Shown: positions 6,501-14,050, numbered from the stretch's first letter. The stretch is DNA of 14,385 bases from Gammaproteobacteria bacterium (GCA_030430875.1 JAUIKI010000011.1:1-14385), one strand, 5' to 3'. Translations and numbers: made by a program. Notes: generated by a model not told the origin, from the letters alone.

Positions 6501-9500
6501 CCAGTATAAGCTGAGATGGCCATATGATACATCTTGTTTGTATTTGAGGATAAGTTTGCTGTAAGATGACATGCTTTCATCAACTTCTTCAAGATTTTTT
6601 CCAGAAAGCAAGGAGTAAGCACAATACATTAAGCTGTTAAATGCGATATTTTCTAGATTTCCCGTTTCAAGTGAAAATTTAATGGCAGATTTATATCCGC
6701 TTAATGTGTTTTGCAAAGGTTCTTTCCAATGCCGAATAAATGTCTCCATCACATAGTAAACTTGCGGATAAATTTCTTTCGCATTAAATTTATGTGCCAA
6801 GTCAAGTGCAAGTTTACCAAATTGGTAACCAGCTTTTATGTTGCCAATAATTCCGCAAAGTATGATGCCATATGTTGCATAACCAAATGCTGAGTTAACT
6901 GTATTCCCATATTTTAGTGATAATTGTGTGATGCGAAGTACAATTAGACCAAAATGATTAGGTGCAGCTAAATAAGATGCTGGAGTAACTGCTGTTAGTA
7001 TATCAACGGCAATCTTTATTCGTTCATTTTGCATTTTAGGCAAATGCAGTAGATCATTTGGATCTTTAAATCCAATCATTAACTTTGTTTTGATTAATGT
7101 TAAAAGAATGCTAAATTTGTTTGGATTTTTTGGAAATCTTATACCTAGTTTATTTAAATAAATTAAGGCATTCTTAACACACTCATTGAGTCGATTTTGT
7201 GCGAGATGAGCTTGAATTCGTAATTTATAGGCATTATGCTGATCAAGTACGGTTTTTGATTTTTCAATAATCTTGAGGATATAACTATCCATTGTGTCAT
7301 ATTGACTGTTCAGATAAGAAATTTCAGCTATTTCATTATGGACTTGCAGACAAAGATTGTAGTGATTTTTCCAGCTTGATTCAGTTAGTAATTTGAGAGC
7401 TTGTTCAGCGTAATTATGCGCGACACTGTAAGCAGCAGATTTTTTTGCTTTCACTGCACATGATAAATTTAGTTCGCATATTCGAATTTTATCATGATCT
7501 TTTTTAATGAATTTAATTGCTTGATTCAAGTGTCGAAGTATTTCGAATGGATTTTCAAGATTATTGCTAGTTGCATTTTTAAGTAACTCTTTCCCCACTT
7601 TTAAATGTAAGCTCTGTCGTTCTGGTTTAGATAGTAATTCATAAGCAGCTTGTAGAATTCTGTCATGTGAAAATGTAAAATGAGAGAAGGGTCTATGAGT
7701 TTTTGATTTTTTATCACCTTTGAAATAGATGATGTTTGAGTGACTTCTAAATGATTGAAGTGAGTCTCCTGCATGAATGATTAGCTCTTGCAAAACTGCA
7801 TCTAATAATTTCTTTTTAATAATATCTATTGGTTCATTTGTGATTTTTGCAATTAAATCAATGTTGAAAACACGTCCTATAAGCGCGCCGATACATAGGA
7901 ATTGTTGAGTTTTTTTGTCAAGTCGTTTGATTTTGTAAATTAATAAGTCAACTACATTGTCGGTGATTTCTTTCCCAGAAATTGATTCAATATTCCAAGA
8001 CCACTGATGTTTTTCATAATCAAATTGGATTAATTTTTCATCATAAAGTGATTGAAGAAATTGCTTAATGAAGAATGGGTTCCCTCGCGTTTTGTTGAAA
8101 ATTAATGCTGTAAGTGATTCTAAGTTGCTTTGTTTGGTTTTTAAAGTGTCTGAAAGGATCTTGCCAATTTCATTTTCAGTGAGTTCGCTTAATTTAATTT
8201 GATTTATACTAACTCTTTGCTTAACCATTTTTTGAATGCTGTTGATTAAAATATGGTGTTCGTCAACTTCATTAGAGCGATAAGTTCCAATAAAATAAAG
8301 ATGATTAATTGCATTGTCAGACAAAAGTGATTCAATTAATTGCAAGCTTTCATTGTCAGCCCAATGTAAATCATCCAAAAAAAAGGTGAGAGGGTGTTCT
8401 TTTTTTGCAAAGATTTTGATGAAACGTTGAAAAACTAAATTGAAACGATTTTGTGTGTCAACTAAAGTGGAATTTTTAGTGGTGGTTTGTTTGCCAATAA
8501 TGGTTTCAAGTTCAGGTATTATATCAATAATTATTGATGTGTTATTTTCCAATGCTTGCAATATATTATTTTTCCAATAGTCGATTTTATTTTTATTTGA
8601 TGTTAGCAGTTGTTCGATCAATTGATGTAGCGCTTGAATAATGCCGCTATAAGGAATATTACGCTGGAATTGTTCATACTTCCCGGAAATGAAAAATCCA
8701 TTTGCTGCTGTTATGGGTTTAAATAACTCATGGACTAGTACGGATTTTCCAACGCCTGAACATCCCTTTACTAAAGATAATTCACTGTTCCCTTGTATTG
8801 CATGATGAAATCCTTCCATCAGTTGTTGAAATGCACTCTCTCTTCCATAGAGTTTTTGTGGAATTTGTAATCTATCAATGTAATCTTCACTACTTAGCTT
8901 AAATGAATTGATGCTGCCAGTTCGATCCATTTGATGCTTGCAAGCACTTATGTCATGTTTTAATCCTAATGCGCTTTGATAACGATCTTCAGCATTTTTT
9001 GCAATGAGCTTGAGGATAATTTCAGAAATTATTTCAGGGATCGCTTTATTGTGTGTTGTCGGTGAAATTGGTGGTTTAGCAATATGACAATGCACTAGAG
9101 TGATTGGGTCAGATGATTGAAATGGTGTGTTTCCGGTTAGCATTTCGTAGAATGTGATGCCTAGGGAGTAAAGATCGGTCCGATAATCTATGGTTCGATT
9201 CATTCGTCCTGTTTGTTCTGGAGATATATATTCAAGATCTCCACCTATTTTTTGTGCAGAAATAACGCTTTGTTCCTCATAAGCATAAAGTGAAGCATTT
9301 CCAAAGTCGATGATTCGCCAGTCTTTAGTGCTTGGATCAACGATGATGTTTCCAGGGTGAATATCTTCATGAATGATATGTTTTTGATGAATGATCGCAA
9401 GTTGTTCCGCTAGTTTAATTGCTGCATCTAAAAATGAATCTAAATCAATCGGGCCGTCTTCTAAAATTTCGCGTAATGATTTTCCTCCAAATTCAGGAAG

Positions 9501-9806
9501 CACTAATGCGAGGCCATTTTGATTTTTCTCGAGTTTAGGTGCAGTATCAGCACCATCAGAGTGTAGTAAGCTGAGAATCTCAAACTCGTTTCGAATTTGT
9601 TCCTCAGAAAATGAAAAATTAGTGTTTTTTGGTATCCACTTAATGATAACTGATTTGCTATCTATTTGGCGCAATGCTTTAAATATCTGTGTTTTGTTGC
9701 TTTGATAAATCTTGTGTTCAAGTTGATAGCCAGTTAGGTTTACCATGAGATTTTTCTTTGGGAATAAGTAAATTGGTCCACTAAATTTAGTAACCGTATC
9801 TATCAT
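3591..9806 (-). CDS. Trifunctional Ser/Thr kinase - STAND/AAA ATPase - GAF - hybrid histidine kinase with two receivers
   Basis: This giant multidomain signalling protein has up to 2071 residues and no evident signal peptide or membrane helix, so it is probably cytoplasmic. Order, numbered from the first ATG: Ser/Thr kinase about 25-290 (Lys56, catalytic HED at 146-148, DFG at 167-169, SPEQ at 195-198; the glycine-rich loop is degenerate). ATPase about 318-600 (Walker A GCSGVGKS at 348-355, Walker B LTFFLDDLHWAD near 473-484). Helical, TPR-like region about 740-1330. GAF about 1343-1500. Coiled coil about 1507-1560. HisKA with phospho-acceptor His1577. HATPase (N-box Asn1694, then DTGCGIP and GGTGLGL). 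A degenerate receiver with Asp1862 and Lys1910. A canonical receiver with Asp2000, Thr2032 and Lys2054. Relatives often begin at a motif like VNLTGYQ, so the ATG at 9746 (2051 residues) may be the true start; neither start has a clear ribosome binding site. The inputs and targets are unknown. Confidence 0.93.
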   Translation of the reverse strand: MIDTVTKFSGPIYLFPKKNLMVNLTGYQLEHKIYQSNKTQIFKALRQIDSKSVIIKWIPKNTNFSFSEEQIRNEFEILSLLHSDGADTAPKLEKNQNGLALVLPEFGGKSLREILEDGPIDLDSFLDAAIKLAEQLAIIHQKHIIHEDIHPGNIIVDPSTKDWRIIDFGNASLYAYEEQSVISAQKIGGDLEYISPEQTGRMNRTIDYRTDLYSLGITFYEMLTGNTPFQSSDPITLVHCHIAKPPISPTTHNKAIPEIISEIILKLIAKNAEDRYQSALGLKHDISACKHQMDRTGSINSFKLSSEDYIDRLQIPQKLYGRESAFQQLMEGFHHAIQGNSELSLVKGCSGVGKSVLVHELFKPITAANGFFISGKYEQFQRNIPYSGIIQALHQLIEQLLTSNKNKIDYWKNNILQALENNTSIIIDIIPELETIIGKQTTTKNSTLVDTQNRFNLVFQRFIKIFAKKEHPLTFFLDDLHWADNESLQLIESLLSDNAINHLYFIGTYRSNEVDEHHILINSIQKMVKQRVSINQIKLSELTENEIGKILSDTLKTKQSNLESLTALIFNKTRGNPFFIKQFLQSLYDEKLIQFDYEKHQWSWNIESISGKEITDNVVDLLIYKIKRLDKKTQQFLCIGALIGRVFNIDLIAKITNEPIDIIKKKLLDAVLQELIIHAGDSLQSFRSHSNIIYFKGDKKSKTHRPFSHFTFSHDRILQAAYELLSKPERQSLHLKVGKELLKNATSNNLENPFEILRHLNQAIKFIKKDHDKIRICELNLSCAVKAKKSAAYSVAHNYAEQALKLLTESSWKNHYNLCLQVHNEIAEISYLNSQYDTMDSYILKIIEKSKTVLDQHNAYKLRIQAHLAQNRLNECVKNALIYLNKLGIRFPKNPNKFSILLTLIKTKLMIGFKDPNDLLHLPKMQNERIKIAVDILTAVTPASYLAAPNHFGLIVLRITQLSLKYGNTVNSAFGYATYGIILCGIIGNIKAGYQFGKLALDLAHKFNAKEIYPQVYYVMETFIRHWKEPLQNTLSGYKSAIKFSLETGNLENIAFNSLMYCAYSLLSGKNLEEVDESMSSYSKLILKYKQDVSYGHLSLYWQATLNLLEKSEHTTQLSGTACQEQVLFQTVDKNHNQTALSVAYFLKMFLSFIFNQPKTCLINAKKFHDYIESATGLELIPNYFYIKALAYLSIKPDHDISYKKIKEISKTTLKKLKKWASHSPENYLHKYYLVKAEYMRIKNLDHEAMTYYQLAISHAKSSKILFDEAICYELISQFWIKKNNQTMASDHMKLAYTTYEKWGAVAKCKQLITNQADLIDIRSPSSKKTSSPYTQEFSSQLDIQSVIKASHILSSELKWSQLNSNLIKIVIENTGAERGVLIACNDNHSVMQIEGKVENDAITSYQINYPLNLAVEKLLLPGSIINYVTRTNKSVILGDAWLKGNFMQDVYIQQHKSNSILCIPVLSRNQLLAILFLENNTFKDAFSTDRLETVKILASQAAISFENARLYYNLEEKVQERTEALNDRNKELTQKVNEIKNLNKSINTTLLDLKKAKETAESANKIKSDFLANMSHEIRTPMNGILGMVQLISDTPLNAEQVDYCNTLLSSANALLDILNDILDLSKIESGKMELESAPFDLQDLVDLALKLFESHADEKSIDLIQDIAFDVPFQLIGDQIRVRQILINLIGNAIKFTQKGEIILRIRLLKIDNQTATIKFSITDTGCGIPEEKQRLVFQAFSQVDPSITRKYGGTGLGLTITSELTAMMNGKISLESMLDNGTTFHVEIPFKIRQEANKNILQLKSIKKSLHALSSLVICENEKYSDIIKTFLNNFGMNTTIASNVEEAQNQNFDLYITDSNIIRNNDTLCSFIKSKTDSTIIIASHHQKQRLMKEIDSINKITILHKPFNSLELLSAVIHTLNIQNLAINQQLPDHTQEKIMQFKNLNVLIAEDNLVNQKVAKTILQKMGCNTTVVDSGTKAIKNWQENKYDLILMDIQMPELSGIEATKIIREQEKNQTNHTPIIALTAHAMTKARAECMQADMDDFVSKPVNFNELSKVMHRVLTK

Positions 9807-9920
9807 TAAGTTTTATTCAAAAAAATATAAATGCAATTAAATTACTGGTTTTTTTTTAAATAGCTCTTTTATGATTCACATGCCTTGATTTATGCTTCCT
9901 GCAATTTCAAAGATATAAGC

Positions 9921-9926
9921 TATACT
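9921..9926 (+). promoter_or_regulatory. Possible -10 box of the FadL-like gene
   Basis: TATACT (one mismatch from TATAAT) lies 33 bases before the GTG at 9954. No convincing -35 hexamer is found at the normal distance, so the promoter may need an activator or may not be real. The 147-bp divergent region 9807-9953 is AT-rich with long T-runs. I could not define a promoter for the kinase gene in it. Confidence 0.35.
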
Positions 9927-9953
9927 CACATTTAATAGGGGTTTTAGTATAGT

Positions 9954-11453
9954 GTGAGTAGAGTGCTAGTTATGGATAATTTAAGAAAATATGGATTTCG
10001 ATTGTTTTTGATTATTTTTGTTGCAATTTCAGGGGGTGTTGAGGCAACAAATACAGTTTATCTTCCAGGTTATGATCCGATTGCTGTTAGTCTGGGTGGT
10101 GCTGGTATGGCCTACTACCATGGAACAGGCGGAGTGATGCATAATCCTGCAACCCTTGGATTGCGCAAAGATGGATATCAATTAGATCTTGGTGCGATCT
10201 TTCTTTCTGCAAATATTAATGCTGAATTTACGCCTGTAGGGGCTAAATCTTCAGCTCATGAGCGAGTACTACTACCCTCAATTGGTTTGCTTAGAAAACA
10301 AGGACGAGTGGGTTATGGTGTGATGTTATTTCCACAAGCTGGCTTAAGCACCTTGTATAGTGAAAAGCGATTTTTAGCCGCTGGAACCCAGGAAGAACCC
10401 TTTTCGGCACTAGGCTCAGTGAAATTATCTGTGCCATTGACATTTGATGTGACTGAAAAACTCACCATAGGTGCGAGCATTAGTGGGATAAGAGCTGCGA
10501 TTGATTTAGATTTACCGTTAACGGGTGGACAATTTGCTGACTTTGTGACGGAATTTGGTGGCAGTCAAACATTTGGAATGGCATCAGGTTCGTTTGTTGA
10601 TGCAACTGAGCAAGCCGTCTCAGCAGGGGTTTTTAATCCTGGTGAGCCTTTGCAAACAGCTCGGTTGAAATTTGCTGATAGCAATCCTTTCAATGGAGAG
10701 GCTGCAGGTTTTGGTTATGGTGGACACATTGGTTTAGTCTATGAAATTACTGAACGTTTTTCTATTGGCTTAACCTACCAGTCACAATTAAATTTTTCTG
10801 ATCTAAAGACCGATAATGCAAAATTGGAGTTAGTTGCAAATGTTGATGATGCAATATTAGATGGCAGTTATGTTCCTGGTGTTCAAGGTGTGCCTGCTGG
10901 TACATATACGTCACAAAAAGTAATTGTCAAGGGAGATATCAGCGTCAAAGATTTTGCATTGCCTGCGCAATATGGTGTTGGTTTTACGTATAAATTGACT
11001 GATCAGCTGATGTTAGCCATTGATGTCAAGCAAGTGGATTGGAGCAGTGTGTTTAAGAGTTTACAACTCACGTTTGATGCCGACTCAGGTCAAGTTGATC
11101 CTCTGGCTACAGATGTTGCTGGCACGCAAGTAGATCTTGAATTATTTCAAGATTGGAAAGATCAGACAATTTTTTCAATTGGTATGCAGTATGCTGTCAA
11201 TCCAGCATTGAGTGTGCGAGCAGGTGTTAATCTTGCAAAGAATCCAGTACCTGATCACTTTTTAAATCCTTTATTTCCAGCGATTGTGAAAAATCACTAT
11301 GCGTTGGGGATGACGTACCGTTTGAATGAAAATCATCAATTGCACGGTACGTTGGTGTATGCGCCTGAAAGCAAAGATACTAATCCACTCACTGGAATTG
11401 AAGTGTCACATCGACAATTGAATACACATTTAATGTATAGCTATTCATTTTGA
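9954..11453 (+). CDS. FadL/OmpP1/TodX-family outer-membrane transport protein
   Basis: This 499-residue protein belongs to the FadL family of 14-stranded outer-membrane barrels, which let long-chain fatty acids or other hydrophobic molecules diffuse laterally into the envelope. Counting from the GTG, a signal peptide spans about residues 7-31: positive DNLRK, hydrophobic LFLIIFVAI and a VEA cleavage site. The mature start has the family features AVSLGGAGMAYYHG and the NPA motif at residues 64-66, part of the N-terminal hatch. Alternating beta strands follow (for example YGVGFTYKLTDQLMLAIDVK) and the chain ends in YSYSF with terminal phenylalanine, a typical BAM signal. The GTG at 9954 has AGGGG at 9937-9941, 12 bases away. 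The ATG at 9972 would give a more typical signal peptide and is a serious alternative. The substrate cannot be read from sequence. Confidence 0.88.
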   Translation: MSRVLVMDNLRKYGFRLFLIIFVAISGGVEATNTVYLPGYDPIAVSLGGAGMAYYHGTGGVMHNPATLGLRKDGYQLDLGAIFLSANINAEFTPVGAKSSAHERVLLPSIGLLRKQGRVGYGVMLFPQAGLSTLYSEKRFLAAGTQEEPFSALGSVKLSVPLTFDVTEKLTIGASISGIRAAIDLDLPLTGGQFADFVTEFGGSQTFGMASGSFVDATEQAVSAGVFNPGEPLQTARLKFADSNPFNGEAAGFGYGGHIGLVYEITERFSIGLTYQSQLNFSDLKTDNAKLELVANVDDAILDGSYVPGVQGVPAGTYTSQKVIVKGDISVKDFALPAQYGVGFTYKLTDQLMLAIDVKQVDWSSVFKSLQLTFDADSGQVDPLATDVAGTQVDLELFQDWKDQTIFSIGMQYAVNPALSVRAGVNLAKNPVPDHFLNPLFPAIVKNHYALGMTYRLNENHQLHGTLVYAPESKDTNPLTGIEVSHRQLNTHLMYSYSF

Positions 11454-12344
11454 TTTTGTGGCAGACCACAATACCCATTCATCATTTTGAATAATGTTAC
11501 GTGCAGAGAAATGATCTAAAAATGTTTGATCAATTGCTTCAACTTGTTCCGTTAAAATTCCTGAAAGCACGAGTGTGCCACCTGGTTTTACATGATCAGT
11601 TAGTTGTTGGCTTAAGGTGATTAAAGTTTGTGCCAAAATGTTTGCGATGACGATGTCATAAGTTGTTTGTGGTAATTCATTTGGCTGCATTATAGAAGCT
11701 GGAATTTGTATCTCATTACGTTGGCAGTTTTCTTGAGTGATTGTTAATGCCAGCGGGTCATTATCAACAAAATTAGTTGTTTTACAGCCTAATTTGAGTG
11801 CTGCAATACCCAGAATGCCGGAACCACATCCAAAATCGAGAAGGGATTTTTTTTCGAGACTTTGTTTGGCTAACCAGTCAAGACACAGTGATGTGGTTTG
11901 ATGAGAGCCGGTGCCAAATGCTTGGCCAGGATCAATATAAATCACTGGATTTTTTTCTGCTTCTGGTTTTTCCCAGCTGGGGTAAACCCAAAGTTTGCCG
12001 TAATTTTTAGGCTTAAAAAGTGATTTAACTTTAGCTAACCAGTCTTCATCACAAAAAGTATTAGTTTTTATCACAAGTTGAGGGTTATCCATCACCTCTT
12101 TGAGTTTTTGACAGATCTCATTCAGGTTAGCAGCTTCTTCAAAATAGGCGGTAAGTTGTACTTGATCCCAAAGTAGCTGTTGATTAGGGGTCATTTCAAA
12201 TAACGCCTGTGATTTTGCATCTTCCAAACTAATTGAAACAGCGCCGATGTTTAGCAAAAAATCGCTGATAAGATCGGTTAGGTTTTTTGAGGTGTTAAAA
12301 ACAAGCGTATGCCAGGATTTCTGAGGTTTTTCAGCTGTTAGCAT
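11445..12344 (-). CDS. prmA: Ribosomal protein L11 methyltransferase PrmA
   Basis: PrmA is an S-adenosylmethionine-dependent methyltransferase that trimethylates amino groups of ribosomal protein uL11 in the cytoplasm. Landmarks are GAVSISLEDA in the N-terminal L11-recognition domain, DPGQAFGTGSHQTT before the catalytic domain, SAM-binding motif I LLDFGCGSGILGIAALKLG, and IVIANILAQTL, the catalytic-loop motif of PrmA. I chose the ATG at 12344 (299 residues; 293 in E. coli) because GGGGA lies 8 bases upstream. The in-frame ATG at 12359 has no such site and would extend the overlap with rimO to 22 bp. With the chosen start the overlap is 7 bp, suggesting translational coupling. The 3' end overlaps the convergent FadL-like gene by 9 bp. 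Confidence 0.95.
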   Translation of the reverse strand: MLTAEKPQKSWHTLVFNTSKNLTDLISDFLLNIGAVSISLEDAKSQALFEMTPNQQLLWDQVQLTAYFEEAANLNEICQKLKEVMDNPQLVIKTNTFCDEDWLAKVKSLFKPKNYGKLWVYPSWEKPEAEKNPVIYIDPGQAFGTGSHQTTSLCLDWLAKQSLEKKSLLDFGCGSGILGIAALKLGCKTTNFVDNDPLALTITQENCQRNEIQIPASIMQPNELPQTTYDIVIANILAQTLITLSQQLTDHVKPGGTLVLSGILTEQVEAIDQTFLDHFSARNIIQNDEWVLWSATKSK

Positions 12345-13657
12345 GATTGTGTTCCCCATAAATCATAGTCATCAGCATGTGTTATTTTAATGTTAATGAC
12401 ATCGCCTGGATTTAATTCATTAGTCGATTCGACAAAAACTAATCCATCAATTTCTGGTGCATCCGCTGTGCTGCGACCAATGTATTTTTCGTCTTCTTTA
12501 CCGTCAATCATGACTGAAACAGTGCGTCCAATTTTTTGAGCTAATTTTTTTGAGCTGATGCGAGCTTGTTTCTGCATGAATTGATGGTAGCGATCTTCTT
12601 TAATTTCATCATCAACTGGATTGGGCAGTGCATTTGCAGCAGCACCGTCAACAGGTGAGTATTGAAAACAACCAACGCGATCAAGTTGTGCTTCTTCAAG
12701 AAAGTCGAGTAATAATTGAAAGTCAGTTTCTGTTTCTCCCGGAAATCCAACAATGAATGTGCTGCGTAATGTAATGTCCGGACAGATATCTCTCCATTGT
12801 TGAATGCGTGCCAAGGTATTGTCAATTTGTGCAGGACGTTTCATGGATTTCAAAATGGTAGGACTTGCATGTTGAAATGGTATGTCTAAGTAAGGAAGAA
12901 TTTTATGTTCGGCCATCAAGGGAATGACATCGTCTACGTGCGGATAAGGGTAGACGTAATGGAGTCGAACCCAAACACCCAGTGAGCCAAGTGTTGCACA
13001 TAATGAATTGAACTGTGATTTCAGAGGCCTGCCTTGCCAAAATTCAGTTTGATATTTTAAATCGACACCATAAGCGCTGGTGTCTTGAGAGATGACTAAT
13101 AATTCTTTAACGCCAGCGTTAACCAATCCTTCTGCTTCTTGCATAACAGCACTAATTGGGCGGCTGACTAAGTCTCCTCGCAGAGAAGGGATAATGCAAA
13201 ATCGACAGCGATGATTGCAACCTTCAGAGATTTTCAAGTAAGCATAATGTTTGGGGGTTAATTTGATGCCTTGTGCGGGGACTAAATCAATGTAAGGGTT
13301 ATGAGATGGTTTGGGTAAGTGTTGATAGACAGCATTAACCGTTTCTTCATAAGCATGCGGCCCTGTCACACTTAGGACCTGAGGGTGTCGTTCTCGAATC
13401 AGCTTTTCTTTGACGCCCAAACAGCCCGTAACAATCACCTTGCCATTTTCATTCAGAGCTTCGCCAATACTATCTAATGATTCATCAATGGCACTTTCAA
13501 TAAATCCACAAGTGTTAACAATAACTAAATCTGCTTCTTCATAAGAGGGTGATACCTGATAACCATCGATTTTTAATTGAGTTAAAATGCGTTCAGAGTC
13601 GACTAATGCTTTTGGGCAGCCAAGGCTGATAAAACCTATTTTTGGAGAAGGAGTCAT
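12338..13657 (-). CDS. rimO: Ribosomal protein uS12 (S12) methylthiotransferase RimO
   Basis: RimO is a radical-SAM enzyme that adds a methylthio group to the beta carbon of a conserved aspartate in ribosomal protein uS12. The 439-residue length equals the family norm. The UPF0004 domain carries Cys14 (SLGCPKALVDSE), Cys50 (VNTCGFIE) and Cys79 (VTGCLG), ligands of the auxiliary 4Fe-4S cluster. The radical-SAM motif CNHRCRFC has Cys147, Cys151 and Cys154, followed by IPSLRGDLVSRP. The family features HYVYPYPH and STFIVGFPGETE are present, and a C-terminal TRAM domain ends near WGTQSC. All six cluster cysteines are intact. It lies upstream of prmA, so the pair forms a ribosome-modification operon. 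No Shine-Dalgarno sequence precedes the ATG, and the divergent gene begins only 82 bp away. Confidence 0.96.
   Translation of the reverse strand: MTPSPKIGFISLGCPKALVDSERILTQLKIDGYQVSPSYEEADLVIVNTCGFIESAIDESLDSIGEALNENGKVIVTGCLGVKEKLIRERHPQVLSVTGPHAYEETVNAVYQHLPKPSHNPYIDLVPAQGIKLTPKHYAYLKISEGCNHRCRFCIIPSLRGDLVSRPISAVMQEAEGLVNAGVKELLVISQDTSAYGVDLKYQTEFWQGRPLKSQFNSLCATLGSLGVWVRLHYVYPYPHVDDVIPLMAEHKILPYLDIPFQHASPTILKSMKRPAQIDNTLARIQQWRDICPDITLRSTFIVGFPGETETDFQLLLDFLEEAQLDRVGCFQYSPVDGAAANALPNPVDDEIKEDRYHQFMQKQARISSKKLAQKIGRTVSVMIDGKEDEKYIGRSTADAPEIDGLVFVESTNELNPGDVINIKITHADDYDLWGTQSC
12353..12357 (-). promoter_or_regulatory. Shine-Dalgarno site deciding the prmA start
   Basis: GGGGA on the minus strand lies inside the last codons of rimO, 8 bases before the ATG at 12344. 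It favours that ATG over the one at 12359. Confidence 0.6.
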
Positions 13658-13729
13658 AGTAATATGTCATTGTAATGAATGTGTAAACCAAGCATTTTAC
13701 CTGATTTAATAAATATTGCGCAGTGGTTT

Positions 13730-13735
13730 AGGAGG
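13730..13735 (+). promoter_or_regulatory. Strong Shine-Dalgarno site (AGGAGG)
   Basis: AGGAGG is followed by AAAT and the ATG at 13740. This consensus site fixes the start of the thiamine-binding protein gene and excludes the upstream in-frame TTG at 13716. It is the strongest ribosome binding site in the window. Confidence 0.85.
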
Positions 13736-13739
13736 AAAT

Positions 13740-14036
13740 ATGAAAGTAACAGTTGAGTTGTGTTTGATTCCCATGGGTGTGGGTGTGTCATTGTCAGGCT
13801 ATATTGCTAAATGTCAGAAGGTTCTGAAAAAGATGGGGTTATCACATCAATTACATGCCTATGGAACAAATATTGAAGGGGAATGGGACCAAGTGATGTT
13901 GGCTGTTAAGGAATGTCACGAATTGGTGCATGATATGGGGGCTCCACGCATTTTTACGACATTAAAAATTGGCACGCGAACTGATCGAGAGCAGAGCTTG
14001 ATTGATAAAGTTGAAAGTGTGGAGAAGGTTTTATAG
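13740..14036 (+). CDS. MTH1187/YkoF-like thiamine-binding protein
   Basis: The 98-residue product belongs to the MTH1187 family (UPF0045, Thiamine_BP domain PF01910). These are small ferredoxin-fold proteins that form oligomers and bind thiamine or related hydroxymethylpyrimidine compounds. Diagnostic segments are CLIPMGVGVSLSGYIAKCQ at the N-terminus, QLHAYGTNIEGEWDQVM in the middle, and HDMGAPRIFTTLKIGTRTDR before the C-terminal helix. These closely match the family consensus, and the length is normal. The protein should be cytosolic. The gene stands alone on the plus strand, 82 bp from the divergent rimO, with no thiamine genes or TPP riboswitch in view. The physiological role, salvage or buffering of thiamine, is inferred from the family only. 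Confidence 0.92.
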   Translation: MKVTVELCLIPMGVGVSLSGYIAKCQKVLKKMGLSHQLHAYGTNIEGEWDQVMLAVKECHELVHDMGAPRIFTTLKIGTRTDREQSLIDKVESVEKVL

Positions 14037-14050
14037 AGGCGTAAAAAAGA

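Noticed and set aside
6711..6893. 60-codon plus-strand open frame inside the giant kinase gene
   Set aside because: It is a short shadow frame, rich in Cys, Phe and Asn, within the continuous kinase coding region.
9807..9953. A defined promoter for the giant kinase gene
   Set aside because: Only AT-rich sequence and T-runs are present. No hexamer pair with normal spacing could be singled out.
11798..12010. 70-codon plus-strand open frame inside prmA
   Set aside because: It is antisense to the conserved SAM-binding region of PrmA, with no start signals.
12345..12359. ATG start of prmA at 12359
   Set aside because: The next ATG at 12344 has GGGGA at 8 bases and only a 7-bp overlap with rimO.
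12541..12825. 94-codon minus-strand open frame in another frame of rimO
   Set aside because: It overlaps the same strand of an intact, full-length RimO and has no homology-like pattern.
13716..13739. TTG start of the thiamine-binding protein gene
   Set aside because: AGGAGG directly before the ATG at 13740, and the family N-terminus (MKVTVELCLIP), fix the start there.
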